From: Burkholderiales bacterium
GTDB lineage: Bacteria; Pseudomonadota; Gammaproteobacteria; Burkholderiales; Casimicrobiaceae
NCBI GenBank assembly: GCA_020851255.1
Contig: JADZDA010000009.1
Coordinates: 1 to 33,272, forward strand
Direction of reading: 5' to 3'
DNA length: 33,272 nucleotides
Part shown: in pieces, positions 1-7,373 of the stretch
Layout: each line of letters opens with the position of its first letter
Numbering within the stretch: the stretch's first letter is position 1
Program-made: the position numbers and the translations under genes
Notes under the pieces: model-generated
What the model saw: the letters and a program-made list of their open reading frames with translations, nothing else
Database searches by the model: none
What the model was told of the DNA's origin: nothing

Positions 1-1
1 G

Positions 2-88
2 CTCGACGTCGAGCGCATCCTGCCGCTGCACGGGCGTGTGGTGCCGGTGAAGGAGCTTTACACCGCCGTCGGCCGCCCGTCTCCGTAG
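2..88 (+). CDS. C-terminal fragment, possibly MBL-fold metallohydrolase
   Basis: Only the last 28 codons are present; the gene begins outside the window and ends at TAG 86-88. The peptide contains the stretch RILPLHGRVVPVKELYTAVG, which resembles the C-terminal tail of some metallo-beta-lactamase-fold hydrolases (a Pro-x-His-Gly-Arg-Val-Val-Pro segment just before the end). No metal-binding HxHxDH motif can be checked because that part is missing. It converges on the diol dehydratase small subunit, with a strong hairpin between them. The family assignment rests on a short tail and is tentative. That this is a real coding end is more secure. Confidence 0.4.
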   Translation, partial: LDVERILPLHGRVVPVKELYTAVGRPSP

Positions 89-105
89 CGGACGTCGCCC
101 GGCAT

Positions 106-137
106 CGCCGCCGGCGCCGCGGGAGCGGCCGGCGGCG
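106..137. terminator. Perfect 10-bp hairpin between convergent genes
   Basis: CGCCGCCGGC (106-115) pairs perfectly with GCCGGCGGCG (128-137) across a 12-nt loop. It sits between the stop codons at 88 (plus strand) and 166 (minus strand), so it could end transcription from both sides. There is no T-tract, so this is a stem-loop-only candidate. Confidence 0.45.
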
Positions 138-165
138 GTGCGCCCTCGCTGCTCGCCGGACGGAA

Positions 166-543
166 TCAGGGCGATGGGCGCACGATGCCTCGCGCGCGGT
201 AGGCGTCGGCGGCCTCGCGTACGAATGCCGCGACCCTCGGCATGTCCTGGGAAGCGAGGTCGTCGGCGAGACGATCGAGTTCGGCCCAGGTCGCGCGCCC
301 GGGACGCAGCATCGCGTAGATCTCGAACACGCGCTCGTTGGGGACGCGCGTGAGTTCGCCGGCCCGCCGCAGGTTCTCGGCGAGCTGCGGATGTCCGGCC
401 GCCTCGGCGGCCGCGGCCTGCACGTCGAGCTGTTCGCGGCTGATGCGGAAATCGTCGCCGCCGCTCCGGCCGTCCCGCAACGCTTCGATCGTCAGGTCGC
501 CGAGCGGACGACCGGTCCAGGCATGCACGGTCGCGGCGCTCAT
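166..543 (-). CDS. pduE: Diol dehydratase small (gamma) subunit
   Basis: This 125-residue protein is the small subunit of an adenosylcobalamin-dependent diol/glycerol dehydratase, which converts 1,2-diols to aldehydes. The recognisable core runs from TGRPLGDLTIEAL near the N-terminus through PQLAENLRRAGELTRVPNER and LRPGRATWAEL to a C-terminal AAFVREAADAYR helix. It lacks the longer N-terminal extension of enterobacterial PduE (about 170 residues), which is linked to solubility and shell targeting. Its ATG overlaps the TGA of the upstream large/medium gene (ATGA, 540-543), so the two are translationally coupled. No reactivase or microcompartment shell gene follows within the window. Confidence 0.9.
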   Translation of the reverse strand: MSAATVHAWTGRPLGDLTIEALRDGRSGGDDFRISREQLDVQAAAAEAAGHPQLAENLRRAGELTRVPNERVFEIYAMLRPGRATWAELDRLADDLASQDMPRVAAFVREAADAYRARGIVRPSP

Positions 544-2843
544 CGCTCCTCCACCGATCCGGCCGTCGCGACACCCGGGCGCGCGAGGTCCGCGGCTCCC
601 CCGGCGTGCCCGGCGGGTTCAGCGGCCGGACGCAGTTCCGCCGGCGGGCGGTCGCGCCGCACGCTGCGCGTTTCGCGCAGGTGCATCAGCGTCGTCTGCA
701 CGATCAGGCGCAGCCGCGCGGTGTTGTCGCTGCGCACCGGGATCGGCGGCACCGGCTTGCGCTGCGCGTGCAGCGCGGCGTTGCGGCCGATATGCCGGTA
801 GACGTCGAGGTCGAGGTTGGGCGCCATCGCGAAGAGCTCGAGGTTCTCGAGCGGGACGAGGTCCTCGCGGTGGATCACCGTCGTGCCCTTCGACTGGATG
901 CCGATCGCCACGCCCGAGCCGGAGAGCTTCGCGCCCGCGTGACCGATGAAGGCGCAGTCCGACGTGTGGTGTATGCGGACGATCCGCGCCGCGACGCCTT
1001 CGGACCGGATGCCCGACACGATCGCGTCGAGCACCGCCCGGTGATCGAGGCCGCCGATCGTCCTGGTGATGGCCTCGCCGAACGCCGGACCGATCGCCAC
1101 GACGACCTCCCGCCCGGATCCCCGCTGCGCCGGACCGGTTTCCACCAGCCAGCCCGCGGCGCCCGACGCCGCGAGCCGGTCCCCGTAGTGTCGCGGGTCC
1201 CAGGCCTGCGGCAAGTCCTGCAATTGCGCCCAGCGTTCGCCTTCGACGCGATACCCGGTGCCCGGACCGCGGTAGTCGTTGGGATCGGTGAGCGCGCTCA
1301 AGACCCGGTAGTCCCGATCGAAGATCGCCGACGGCTGCAGGTAATCACCGATCACGCGCTGCCGCTGCATCGAGAGCACGTTCGCCGCGACGTCGGCGTA
1401 GCCGGCGGCGTCGAGCGCACGCACGACATCGAGCGCGGTCATCGGCCCGGCGAGCAGCGACTGCGCCGCGTCGATGTCGGCCACGCGGTCGCGGTCGGGC
1501 ATGTCCTCGGAGCCGTACGCGCCGGTCGCGGCCAGGATCTCGGCCTCGGTGATCGGCGGGAAGCCCAGCCGCGCGAACACCGCCTGCATCGCGCGCGCCG
1601 CGCGCTCGCGCGCCGCGAGCACGCGCGCCTCGTCGACCGGTGTGATCCCGCCGTCGATCCTGAGGTCGCGCTGCAGGACGTGCCAGTCGTCCAGCTCGGA
1701 GACGTCGAAGTTGCCGCCGCCGAACATGTTGTCGGGACGCGGAATCGCGCCGTAGCCCGACGTGATGAAGTCGGTACCGGGGATGAACTGCAGCATGAGC
1801 TTCGCGGCCTTGCGGATGTCCGAATGCGAGGCGAGCGCGTCGTTGCCCGACGCGACCTCGAGTCCGAGCAGCATCGCGATCAGGTTCTCGGCCAGCACGG
1901 CACGCACGCCGTCGGGCAGCGACTCGGGCAGCGCGATGCAACTGATCGATCCGTTCTGCGAGCCCTGGCTGCCGGCGGCGCGCGTGACCAGCAGGCTGCG
2001 CGCCTCGAGGTAGAGCATCGACCGGCCCTCGGCGTGCCCCATCAGCGCCGGCGCGCCGGCGCCGGAGGTGAACCGCGTCTTGACCCCGCGGCTCGCGTAC
2101 GCCGCGCCGAGGAACGCCTTCGACCAGGGCGTGTCGTCGCCGTCGACGAACGCGCGCTCCGTCGCGTAGACCGAAAGCGTCTCCGAGTAGCTCGTGAGTC
2201 CCTTGAACGCGAGCTTGAGGTTGGTCGCCTCCTCGACCGCGCACTGCGTGAGGACGCCGGGACGTCCGACCTGCGTGCCGACGAGCAGCGCCAGCGCGTT
2301 GAACGGCGCGTAGCGTCCGACCGCTGCGGTCGTCTCGACCTCCGCGAAGCCGCGCAGCGCCGCCTCCGCCGCGTCGGCGGCGAGCAGCACCGGGTGCTCC
2401 TTGCGGTTGGTCACGTGCGCCTGGTTGGCGGGCGTGCGCCGGCCGCGCATCTTCGCCAGCCCCATCATCATCTCGAGCACGTTCATCGCATCGACGATCT
2501 CGACGATCTTGGCCGGCGTGCATCCGGCGAAGATCGCGAGCACGTCGGCCCGCGGCACGTTGATGTCGACGATCATCCGCGCGATCTCCTGCGACGGCGT
2601 CGACATCGCGCGCTCGGCGACCGTTACGTCGATCGCGTGCCGGGCGATGAACCGCTCGACCAGGTCGAAGTCCGCGGCCGCGACCCCGTCCATTTCGACG
2701 ACCGCGCCGTCGCGGATCGCGATGCCCGGCCTGGGGTCGTGGGGACTGCCGATCGCCGACAGCCCGACCTCCGGCCAGGGCCGGATGAAGGTCTCGCGGT
2801 TCACCGGCCGTTCGGCCAGTCGCTCGAATCGCCTGGATCGCAT
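540..2843 (-). CDS. pduCD: Fused large and medium subunits of B12-dependent diol dehydratase
   Basis: The 767-residue protein joins the TIM-barrel large subunit (about residues 1-555) to the cobalamin-contacting medium subunit (about 575-727). A short linker rich in Gly and Ala joins them, and the charged C-terminal tail is low-complexity. Residues used for catalysis and substrate binding in Klebsiella oxytoca diol dehydratase are all present at the same numbers: Q141, H143, E170, E221, Q296, D335 and S362. The enzyme therefore looks catalytically competent. I chose the ATG at 2843 because GAGGG lies 6 bases upstream; the open frame runs further upstream (to 2996) but that part does not look like the family. 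The gene is translationally coupled to the small subunit. The substrate (1,2-propanediol, glycerol or another diol) cannot be told from sequence. Confidence 0.9.
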   Translation of the reverse strand: MRSRRFERLAERPVNRETFIRPWPEVGLSAIGSPHDPRPGIAIRDGAVVEMDGVAAADFDLVERFIARHAIDVTVAERAMSTPSQEIARMIVDINVPRADVLAIFAGCTPAKIVEIVDAMNVLEMMMGLAKMRGRRTPANQAHVTNRKEHPVLLAADAAEAALRGFAEVETTAAVGRYAPFNALALLVGTQVGRPGVLTQCAVEEATNLKLAFKGLTSYSETLSVYATERAFVDGDDTPWSKAFLGAAYASRGVKTRFTSGAGAPALMGHAEGRSMLYLEARSLLVTRAAGSQGSQNGSISCIALPESLPDGVRAVLAENLIAMLLGLEVASGNDALASHSDIRKAAKLMLQFIPGTDFITSGYGAIPRPDNMFGGGNFDVSELDDWHVLQRDLRIDGGITPVDEARVLAARERAARAMQAVFARLGFPPITEAEILAATGAYGSEDMPDRDRVADIDAAQSLLAGPMTALDVVRALDAAGYADVAANVLSMQRQRVIGDYLQPSAIFDRDYRVLSALTDPNDYRGPGTGYRVEGERWAQLQDLPQAWDPRHYGDRLAASGAAGWLVETGPAQRGSGREVVVAIGPAFGEAITRTIGGLDHRAVLDAIVSGIRSEGVAARIVRIHHTSDCAFIGHAGAKLSGSGVAIGIQSKGTTVIHREDLVPLENLELFAMAPNLDLDVYRHIGRNAALHAQRKPVPPIPVRSDNTARLRLIVQTTLMHLRETRSVRRDRPPAELRPAAEPAGHAGGAADLARPGVATAGSVEER

Positions 2844-3155
2844 GTTGGCCCTCGGTGCGCGTCTACACGACGCGGCACAGGCTTGCGTCGACAATGATCG
2901 CGGGTCGGCTCTGGCTCGTTCGCGCTGCGAAATCGACGAATGCCAGCACGATGTCCCGGGACAAACCGAGGCACGCGATGGAGGCCCACGCCGCAAAGCG
3001 TCGGCAGACGTGCCTGCGGATTATACGGCGCGACGCCGCCGTGTGGCTCGGTGGCTGCGCGCCGAGGAGCGATGCGCGAACCGCGCGACGCCCACGGATC
3101 GCGTCGGTCCCTCGATCCGGTACCATCGCCGCTCTCCAGCCGCGGAGCCGTGACC
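2844..3155. other. Divergent intergenic region, dehydratase / GNAT
   Basis: This 312-base region separates the diol dehydratase operon (leftward) from the acetyltransferase gene (rightward). It holds a perfect TATAAT on the minus strand (3020-3025) and a TACCAT on the plus strand (3121-3126), either of which could be a -10 element. I looked for a cobalamin riboswitch B12 box because of the B12 enzyme and did not find one. No convincing gene is visible here. Confidence 0.5.
3020..3025 (-). promoter_or_regulatory. Candidate -10 element (TATAAT) for the diol dehydratase operon
   Basis: The minus strand reads TATAAT, an exact match to the sigma-70 -10 consensus, inside otherwise GC-rich DNA. It would give a leader of about 170 nt before the ATG at 2843. 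No good -35 hexamer is found 16-18 bases upstream, so an activator would probably be needed if it is real. Confidence 0.3.
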
Positions 3156-3839
3156 GTGTCCGTCGACCTCCTGTCCAACATCGTCTGGCACAGCCTCACC
3201 GGGAATCAGGCGCGGCTGTCCGAGGGGACGCCGAACGTACGCCGCTACGCGCGCGGCTACACCCCGCTCGTCGGTTTCGCCGACACCCTGCGTCCCGACC
3301 TGGCCGCGCTCGCGACCTGCTGCGATCCGGGTGAGCATCTGTACTGCGGCGGCTGGAACGGACCGGCGCCGTCGGGATGGACGATCGAAGCCGACAGTGC
3401 CGCCCACCAGATGACTTTCGACGGTCCCGCGCCTCCGCAGGACGATGCGCTCGATGCGCGCAGGCTCGACGCGCGCGATGCTCGCGAGATGCTCGCGCTC
3501 GCCCAGCTCACGCGCCCCGGCCCGTTCGGCGAGCGCACGGTCGAGATGGGAGAGTACTGGGGTGTGTACGACGCCGGGCGGTTGATCGCCATGGCCGGCG
3601 AGCGGATGCACGCGGGCGCGCTGCGCGAGGTGAGCGGCGTGTGCACGCACCCGGACTTCCAGGGACGCGGCCTCGCGCGCCGTCTGGTCGAGCGGCTGCT
3701 GCGCCGGTCGATCGCGCGCGGCGAGCGCCCGTTCCTGCACGTGATGGTCGACAACGACGGCGCGCGACGGCTCGACGAGCGGATGGGATTCGACCATCGC
3801 GGCGAGATTCCGGTGCGCGTGCTGTCTCTCCAGGGCTAG
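3156..3839 (+). CDS. GNAT family N-acetyltransferase
   Basis: The 227-residue protein has a GCN5-related acetyltransferase fold in its C-terminal half. The acetyl-CoA-binding motif A is clear (VSGVCTHPDFQGRGLARRLV), preceded by a strand with GVYDAGRLIAMAGERM. The C-terminus has the usual N-D-x-x-A-R-x-L-x-E-R-M-G-F pattern of motif B. The layout resembles FR47-type GNAT proteins; the acyl acceptor is unknown. The GTG at 3156 is preferred because GGAG lies 8 bases before it; a GTG at 3150 is the alternative but is too close to that site. The gene is monocistronic and ends inside a palindrome shared with the convergent LuxR gene. Confidence 0.85.
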   Translation: MSVDLLSNIVWHSLTGNQARLSEGTPNVRRYARGYTPLVGFADTLRPDLAALATCCDPGEHLYCGGWNGPAPSGWTIEADSAAHQMTFDGPAPPQDDALDARRLDARDAREMLALAQLTRPGPFGERTVEMGEYWGVYDAGRLIAMAGERMHAGALREVSGVCTHPDFQGRGLARRLVERLLRRSIARGERPFLHVMVDNDGARRLDERMGFDHRGEIPVRVLSLQG

Positions 3840-3855
3840 AACCCAGGTTCTAGCC
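3834..3855. terminator. Palindrome holding both stop codons of convergent genes
   Basis: GGCTAGAACC (3834-3843) and GGTTCTAGCC (3846-3855) form a perfect 10-bp inverted repeat with a CA centre. The TAG of the acetyltransferase (3837-3839) is in one arm and the TAG of the LuxR gene (complement of 3850-3852) is in the other. It probably works as a bidirectional terminator, although no T-tract follows. Confidence 0.5.
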
Positions 3856-4956
3856 GTCGCCGGTCTCCCGGCCACGCCCGGCGCAGCGTATGCGCAGCTC
3901 GTCGGCCGAGTGGACGTCGAGCTTGTCGTAGATCTTGCGCACGTGGTCGGTGACCGTCGAGCGCGACACGCCCAGCCGCTCGGCGACGTCGGGCTGCGAC
4001 AGGCCCTGCAGCAGCAGCGCGCACACTTTCTTCTGGACGATCGACAGCGGGAGCGCCTCGATGGCTTCCAGGTCGCGCACGTCGCGCGGCACGAGGTGGC
4101 GGATGGTGACGCCGACCAGGCACGGCTGGGCGTCGTCGATCGCCTCCAGGCGTTCGGCGCGGAAATCGAACCGGCCCCAGGCGTTCGTGAGCGTCAGCGC
4201 GCACGGGGCCGACTGGGTGTCGTCCGACCGGCAAACCTGCCGGTGCAGGAGCGCGAGCGTCGGGAAGTCCTGCGACGCCGGCGCGTTCGCCGACGAGGCC
4301 GGTGAGATGTCACCGTGCGCGAGCAGCAGCACCTTGTGCGCGTTGCGCGAGAGGTGGACGATCCGTCCGCCGGCGTCGAGGTTGACCTGCGCGGCGCGCC
4401 GGTCGCTGGCCGCGTAATCGACCGGCCGGGATCCGCCGCCGGACAGTCCGCGCGCGACGTACGGCAGCAATGTGGCGAGCTTCTGCTCGTCGTCCCGGTC
4501 GAAGATCCGGTCGCCCTTCTCGCGATAGAGCACGAGCGAGCCCAGCGGCCTGCCGTCGGCCGCGCGCACGATCGCCTCCAGCCGGTAATGGAGGCGTTGC
4601 GGCTGCCAGATCTCGTGGTAGAGCGCCGATTCGAAGAAGTGCGGGTGGTTCAGTTCGTCGGCGCTGCGGATCGACGTGCTCCCGCGGATGACCTCGGCGT
4701 ACTTGGGCATCGCCTCGGCCTCGCGGCGGTTGTAGAACTCGTCGAAGTACAGGCGCGCGACCGCGTGGTCGATCGGGCCCTCGAAGTAGTAGCGCTGGAT
4801 GCTGCCCTCGGCGTTCACCCAGTCGAACAGGTTGCGCGCCGACGGGATCACGCGATGCAGCGCCTCGAGGAGCGCCGGGATCAGCAATTCGCCGGAAAGC
4901 CCCAGCGAGCACAGCTCCCGGATGTACGCGGTGGCGGCGGCGTTCTTCATCGGCAT
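3850..4956 (-). CDS. LuxR-type helix-turn-helix transcriptional regulator
   Basis: The 368-residue protein ends with a LuxR/FixJ-type DNA-binding domain (about residues 300-358). Its recognition region is QGLSQPDVAERLGVSRSTVTDHVRKIYDKL. The N-terminal 290 residues form an uncharacterised sensor-like region, with no receiver-domain aspartate pattern and no ATP-binding motif, so it is neither a standard response regulator nor a MalT type. ATG at 4956 has AGGGAG 6 bases upstream and the open frame beyond it is not conserved-looking. It is divergent from the secreted protein at 5207, with a 16-bp perfect palindrome between them that could be its operator. Its signal and targets are unknown. Confidence 0.85.
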   Translation of the reverse strand: MPMKNAAATAYIRELCSLGLSGELLIPALLEALHRVIPSARNLFDWVNAEGSIQRYYFEGPIDHAVARLYFDEFYNRREAEAMPKYAEVIRGSTSIRSADELNHPHFFESALYHEIWQPQRLHYRLEAIVRAADGRPLGSLVLYREKGDRIFDRDDEQKLATLLPYVARGLSGGGSRPVDYAASDRRAAQVNLDAGGRIVHLSRNAHKVLLLAHGDISPASSANAPASQDFPTLALLHRQVCRSDDTQSAPCALTLTNAWGRFDFRAERLEAIDDAQPCLVGVTIRHLVPRDVRDLEAIEALPLSIVQKKVCALLLQGLSQPDVAERLGVSRSTVTDHVRKIYDKLDVHSADELRIRCAGRGRETGDG

Positions 4957-5094
4957 GGCGCGCTCCCTGCGCGGCGGTCCCGCCGGCCGCCGCCGCCCCC
5001 AGCCTACGCCCGGAGCCGGCGCCTGCCAACGGTCGTTCCGGAGCGTGATCCGGCCGGACCCGTCGACAGCCTGCCGCGCCTCCACCAGCCGGCA

Positions 5095-5110
5095 CCCCCC
5101 GGCCGGGGGG
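5095..5110. promoter_or_regulatory. 16-bp perfect palindrome upstream of LuxR and secreted-protein genes
   Basis: CCCCCCGGCCGGGGGG is fully self-complementary. It lies in the 250-base divergent region between the regulator start (4956) and the secreted-protein start (5207). LuxR-type dimers bind palindromes of about this size, so it may be an operator. It may equally be a GC-rich chance hairpin. Confidence 0.3.
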
Positions 5111-5206
5111 CGACGGCGCGGCACCGTTTCCGCCACGATCATCGCCGGGGGGAACGTGCGGCGCGCAGGTCGTGCCGCATTCCGGAACCGGAACGAGGAT
5201 ACCGCC

Positions 5207-5734
5207 ATGACCCGATCGATCCCCGGCAGGACCGCACAGGCCGCCGCACTGCTCCTGACCGGCGCACTCGTCTTCCATGCGCCGACGGCCGCGGCGATCA
5301 GCGACGAGAACGATTTCGTCCATGATTTCGGAATGATCGCGATCGTCGCCGGACAGACCGCGCGCCTCTCCGTGCTGAACGCGATCGGCGACCCGGACAG
5401 TCGTCCCTGCACGGTCGAGCTGCGCTCCCTCGACAGCCGCGGCGGGTCGCTCGGCGGACCGGACACGAAAGTGCTGGGCGCACGCGAGGCGGCGTTCCTG
5501 GACCTGCCGTTCCCGCGCGTCGCCGGCGCGCCGATGAACGCGCGGCTGGAGGTCCACGCGGGCGTCACAGCGAAGTTCGCGAACCCGCGCGAGCGGCGCG
5601 CCTGCTCCAACAACCTGATCCCGACGCTGCAGGTGTTCGACGACGCGACCGGTGCGACGCAGTTCCTGCACCCGGGCGTGATCCGCGGCTTCAACCCGCA
5701 GCCGGACCCGCCCGGGACTCCGGGAAAGACCTGA
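5207..5734 (+). CDS. Secreted protein of unknown function with NPQPDPP tail
   Basis: The 175-residue product begins with a clear signal peptide: a basic start (MTRSIPGR), a hydrophobic core (AAALLLTGALVF) and a probable cleavage after APTAAA. ATG at 5207 has GAGG 8 bases upstream. The mature part is predicted to be mostly beta-strand, contains two cysteines (PCTVE and RACSNN) that could form a disulfide in the periplasm, and ends in GFNPQPDPPGTPGKT. Short secreted or surface proteins ending in a GFNPQPxPPG-like tail occur in other bacteria, to my recollection without an assigned function. It is divergent from the LuxR regulator, which may control it. I do not recognise a function. Confidence 0.7.
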   Translation: MTRSIPGRTAQAAALLLTGALVFHAPTAAAISDENDFVHDFGMIAIVAGQTARLSVLNAIGDPDSRPCTVELRSLDSRGGSLGGPDTKVLGAREAAFLDLPFPRVAGAPMNARLEVHAGVTAKFANPRERRACSNNLIPTLQVFDDATGATQFLHPGVIRGFNPQPDPPGTPGKT

Positions 5735-5751
5735 ATCGTCCTCCGGGGACG

Positions 5752-5780
5752 GCCCGCCCGGGTTCGACGCCCGGGCGGGC
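5752..5780. terminator. Bidirectional terminator-like hairpin (11-bp stem)
   Basis: GCCCGCCCGGG (5752-5762) pairs perfectly with CCCGGGCGGGC (5770-5780) across the 7-nt loop TTCGACG. It lies between the stop codons of two convergent secreted-protein genes (5734 and 5790), where a shared terminator is expected. Confidence 0.6.
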
Positions 5781-5789
5781 GCGTCGAGG

Positions 5790-6266
5790 TCAGGGCTTCA
5801 CGCGAGTGCAGGTGAGCGTCCAGTTCGTGGTCCGCTCGCCCGGCGCTCCGATCGACGTGAAATACGAATGCGTCGCACGGTTGGTTTCGGAGAGCCGGTC
5901 CTCGCGCAGCGTGAGCTCGGTGCCGAAGTCGACGAAGTCGAAGACGCCGACGTCGTTGTAGTAGCTGATCGTCACGCGGTAGGACTTGTCCGCCTCGTGC
6001 GTGGCCGACGCGTCGAAGAAGCGGAACCGCGTCACGGTCGAGAAATCCTCCTTGTAGGGCACGCCGGCGCTCACGGTGAAGTCGCGCTGGTAGGTCGAGC
6101 GCAGCACGTTGTTGAACAGGTAGTCGACTTGCATCGCGCAGGCGACGGTGCGAACGTCTTCGGCGTACGCCGCGAGCGGAGCGCCCAGGCAGGTCGCCGC
6201 GAGCGTCGCGGCGGCGATCCTGGCGATCGCGGGGAAACGGGGAGTGGAACGCGTGGCATGGCTCAT
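5790..6266 (-). CDS. Secreted protein of unknown function
   Basis: This 158-residue protein has a signal peptide (basic MSHATRSTPRFPAIAR, then IAAATLAATCLGAPLA) with likely cleavage after AAYA. The mature domain begins EDVRTVACAMQVDY and contains alternating hydrophobic strands such as SYRVTISYYNDVG and TELTLREDRLSE. It ends NWTLTCTRVKP, placing one cysteine near each end of the mature protein, so a disulfide between the termini is plausible. The pattern suggests a small periplasmic beta-sandwich. The start at 6266 is chosen because the signal peptide begins there; the ribosome-binding site is weak. No family is recognised. Confidence 0.65.
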   Translation of the reverse strand: MSHATRSTPRFPAIARIAAATLAATCLGAPLAAYAEDVRTVACAMQVDYLFNNVLRSTYQRDFTVSAGVPYKEDFSTVTRFRFFDASATHEADKSYRVTISYYNDVGVFDFVDFGTELTLREDRLSETNRATHSYFTSIGAPGERTTNWTLTCTRVKP

Positions 6267-6706
6267 GTCGGATCTCGTCGTGGTCGAGTTGGCTGGGCGG
6301 GCGGAGCGCGGGGGCGCGCCCCGCCCGTGCCCATCGAGATCGCGCGCTAACGAGCCGATCGGGCAGGTTGCGTCTCGCACGACTCGGGCCAGCCTCGCAC
6401 GCGGAGCGCCGCGCGGGCCCGGATCGCGTTCAACTCGTTGATCCGTAGGAACTCGACGGTCCTCCTGCCACCGGCGCCGCGGACGGCGCCACCGGTTCTT
6501 CGCGGGGGAAATCCCCCCATCGCCCACCACCGGTGCGTGATATCGCCCGGCGCATGACGACCGGCCGGTCGACCGGCGAGACCGAAACAGCCGCTCGCTC
6601 GCGTGTCTGACGGAAGGATAGGTCTTAGAATGCCGGCCACTCCGCCGCGCACCCGGGCCCTCCGGGCGGCGCATTCCTCCGCCCCCGACCGACCCTACCG
6701 CCCGCC
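6267..6706. other. 440-base intergenic region upstream of thrH
   Basis: This region lies between two divergent genes. It contains a small hairpin (GGGGG 6504-6508, loop AAAT, CCCCC 6513-6517), two copies of CACCGG around a GGCGCC-rich spacer, and a TAGAAT hexamer at 6626-6631 that could be a -10 element for thrH. Short open frames exist on both strands but none has a family-like sequence or a good ribosome-binding site. I see no RNA gene. Confidence 0.45.
6626..6631 (+). promoter_or_regulatory. Candidate -10 element (TAGAAT) for thrH
   Basis: TAGAAT matches the sigma-70 -10 consensus at five of six positions and stands out in GC-rich DNA about 75 bases before the thrH ATG. No clear -35 hexamer precedes it at the usual spacing. 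Confidence 0.25.
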
Positions 6707-7327
6707 ATGCGCATCGTCTGCCTCGACCTCGAAGGCGTCCTCGTCCCCGAGATCTGGATCGAATTCTCCCGCCGCACCGGCATCGCCGAATTGAGCCGCA
6801 CGACCCGCGACGAGCCGGACTACGACAAACTGATGCGCGGGCGGCTCGCGATCCTGCGCCAGCGCGGGCTCGGCCTCGCCGCGATCCAGGAGGTCATCGA
6901 CGCGATGGGACCGATGGACGGCGCGCGCGCGTTCCTCGATGCGCTGCGCGCCGACTACCAGGTGATCATCCTGTCGGACACGTTCTACGAGTTCGCCCGA
7001 CCGCTGATGCGCCAGCTCGGGATGCCGACGCTCTTCTGCCATTCGCTCGTCGTCGACGGCAGCGGGATGATCGCCGACTACCGGCTGCGGATGCCCGACC
7101 AGAAACGCGAAGCGGTCAGGCGCCTGAAGGAGCTGCGCTTCACCGTCGTCGCCGCCGGCGACAGCTACAACGACACCGCGATGCTGGGCGAAGCGCACGG
7201 CGGCATCCTGTTCCATCCGCCCGACAACGTCGTGCGCGAGTTTCCGCAGTATCCGGTCGCGCGCGAATACGCGTCGCTGCGCCGCGAGATCGACAGCGCG
7301 TTCGCCCGCGCCGCCGGACTCGGATGA
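6707..7327 (+). CDS. thrH: ThrH phosphoserine/homoserine phosphotransferase
   Basis: The 206-residue HAD-superfamily enzyme closely follows Pseudomonas ThrH. That enzyme removes phosphate from phosphoserine and can pass it to homoserine, linking serine and threonine synthesis. Motif I is DLEGVLVPEIW with D7 and E9, the DxE variant typical of ThrH rather than the usual DxD. Motif II is ILSDTFYEF (S90, D91), K133 is the conserved lysine, and motif III is GDSYNDTAML (D152, D156). The length equals the family's usual 200-206 residues. It appears monocistronic or loosely linked to the small membrane protein downstream, with a strong hairpin between them. Confidence 0.93.
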   Translation: MRIVCLDLEGVLVPEIWIEFSRRTGIAELSRTTRDEPDYDKLMRGRLAILRQRGLGLAAIQEVIDAMGPMDGARAFLDALRADYQVIILSDTFYEFARPLMRQLGMPTLFCHSLVVDGSGMIADYRLRMPDQKREAVRRLKELRFTVVAAGDSYNDTAMLGEAHGGILFHPPDNVVREFPQYPVAREYASLRREIDSAFARAAGLG

Positions 7328-7334
7328 TCGCCGC

Positions 7335-7366
7335 GGCGGCGGGTGCGGCATTTCCGACCCGCCGCC
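7335..7366 (+). terminator. Hairpin after thrH
   Basis: GGCGGCGGGT (7335-7344) pairs perfectly with ACCCGCCGCC (7357-7366) around a 12-nt loop that includes ATTTCC. It starts 8 bases after the thrH stop and ends 7 bases before the next ATG, so it could also lie in the leader of that gene. Confidence 0.45.
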
Positions 7367-7373
7367 GACATTC

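Noticed and set aside
606-2897. 763-codon open frame opposite the diol dehydratase
   Set aside because: It is an antisense shadow of a gene whose catalytic residues are all recognisable; the translation has no domain-like pattern.
2844-3013. Possible cobalamin riboswitch in the dehydratase leader
   Set aside because: Expected from context, but no B12-box-like conserved core or matching stems were found by reading both strands.
6347-6652. 101-codon minus-strand frame in the gap before thrH
   Set aside because: No ribosome-binding site, no family-like segment and a composition typical of noncoding GC-rich DNA.
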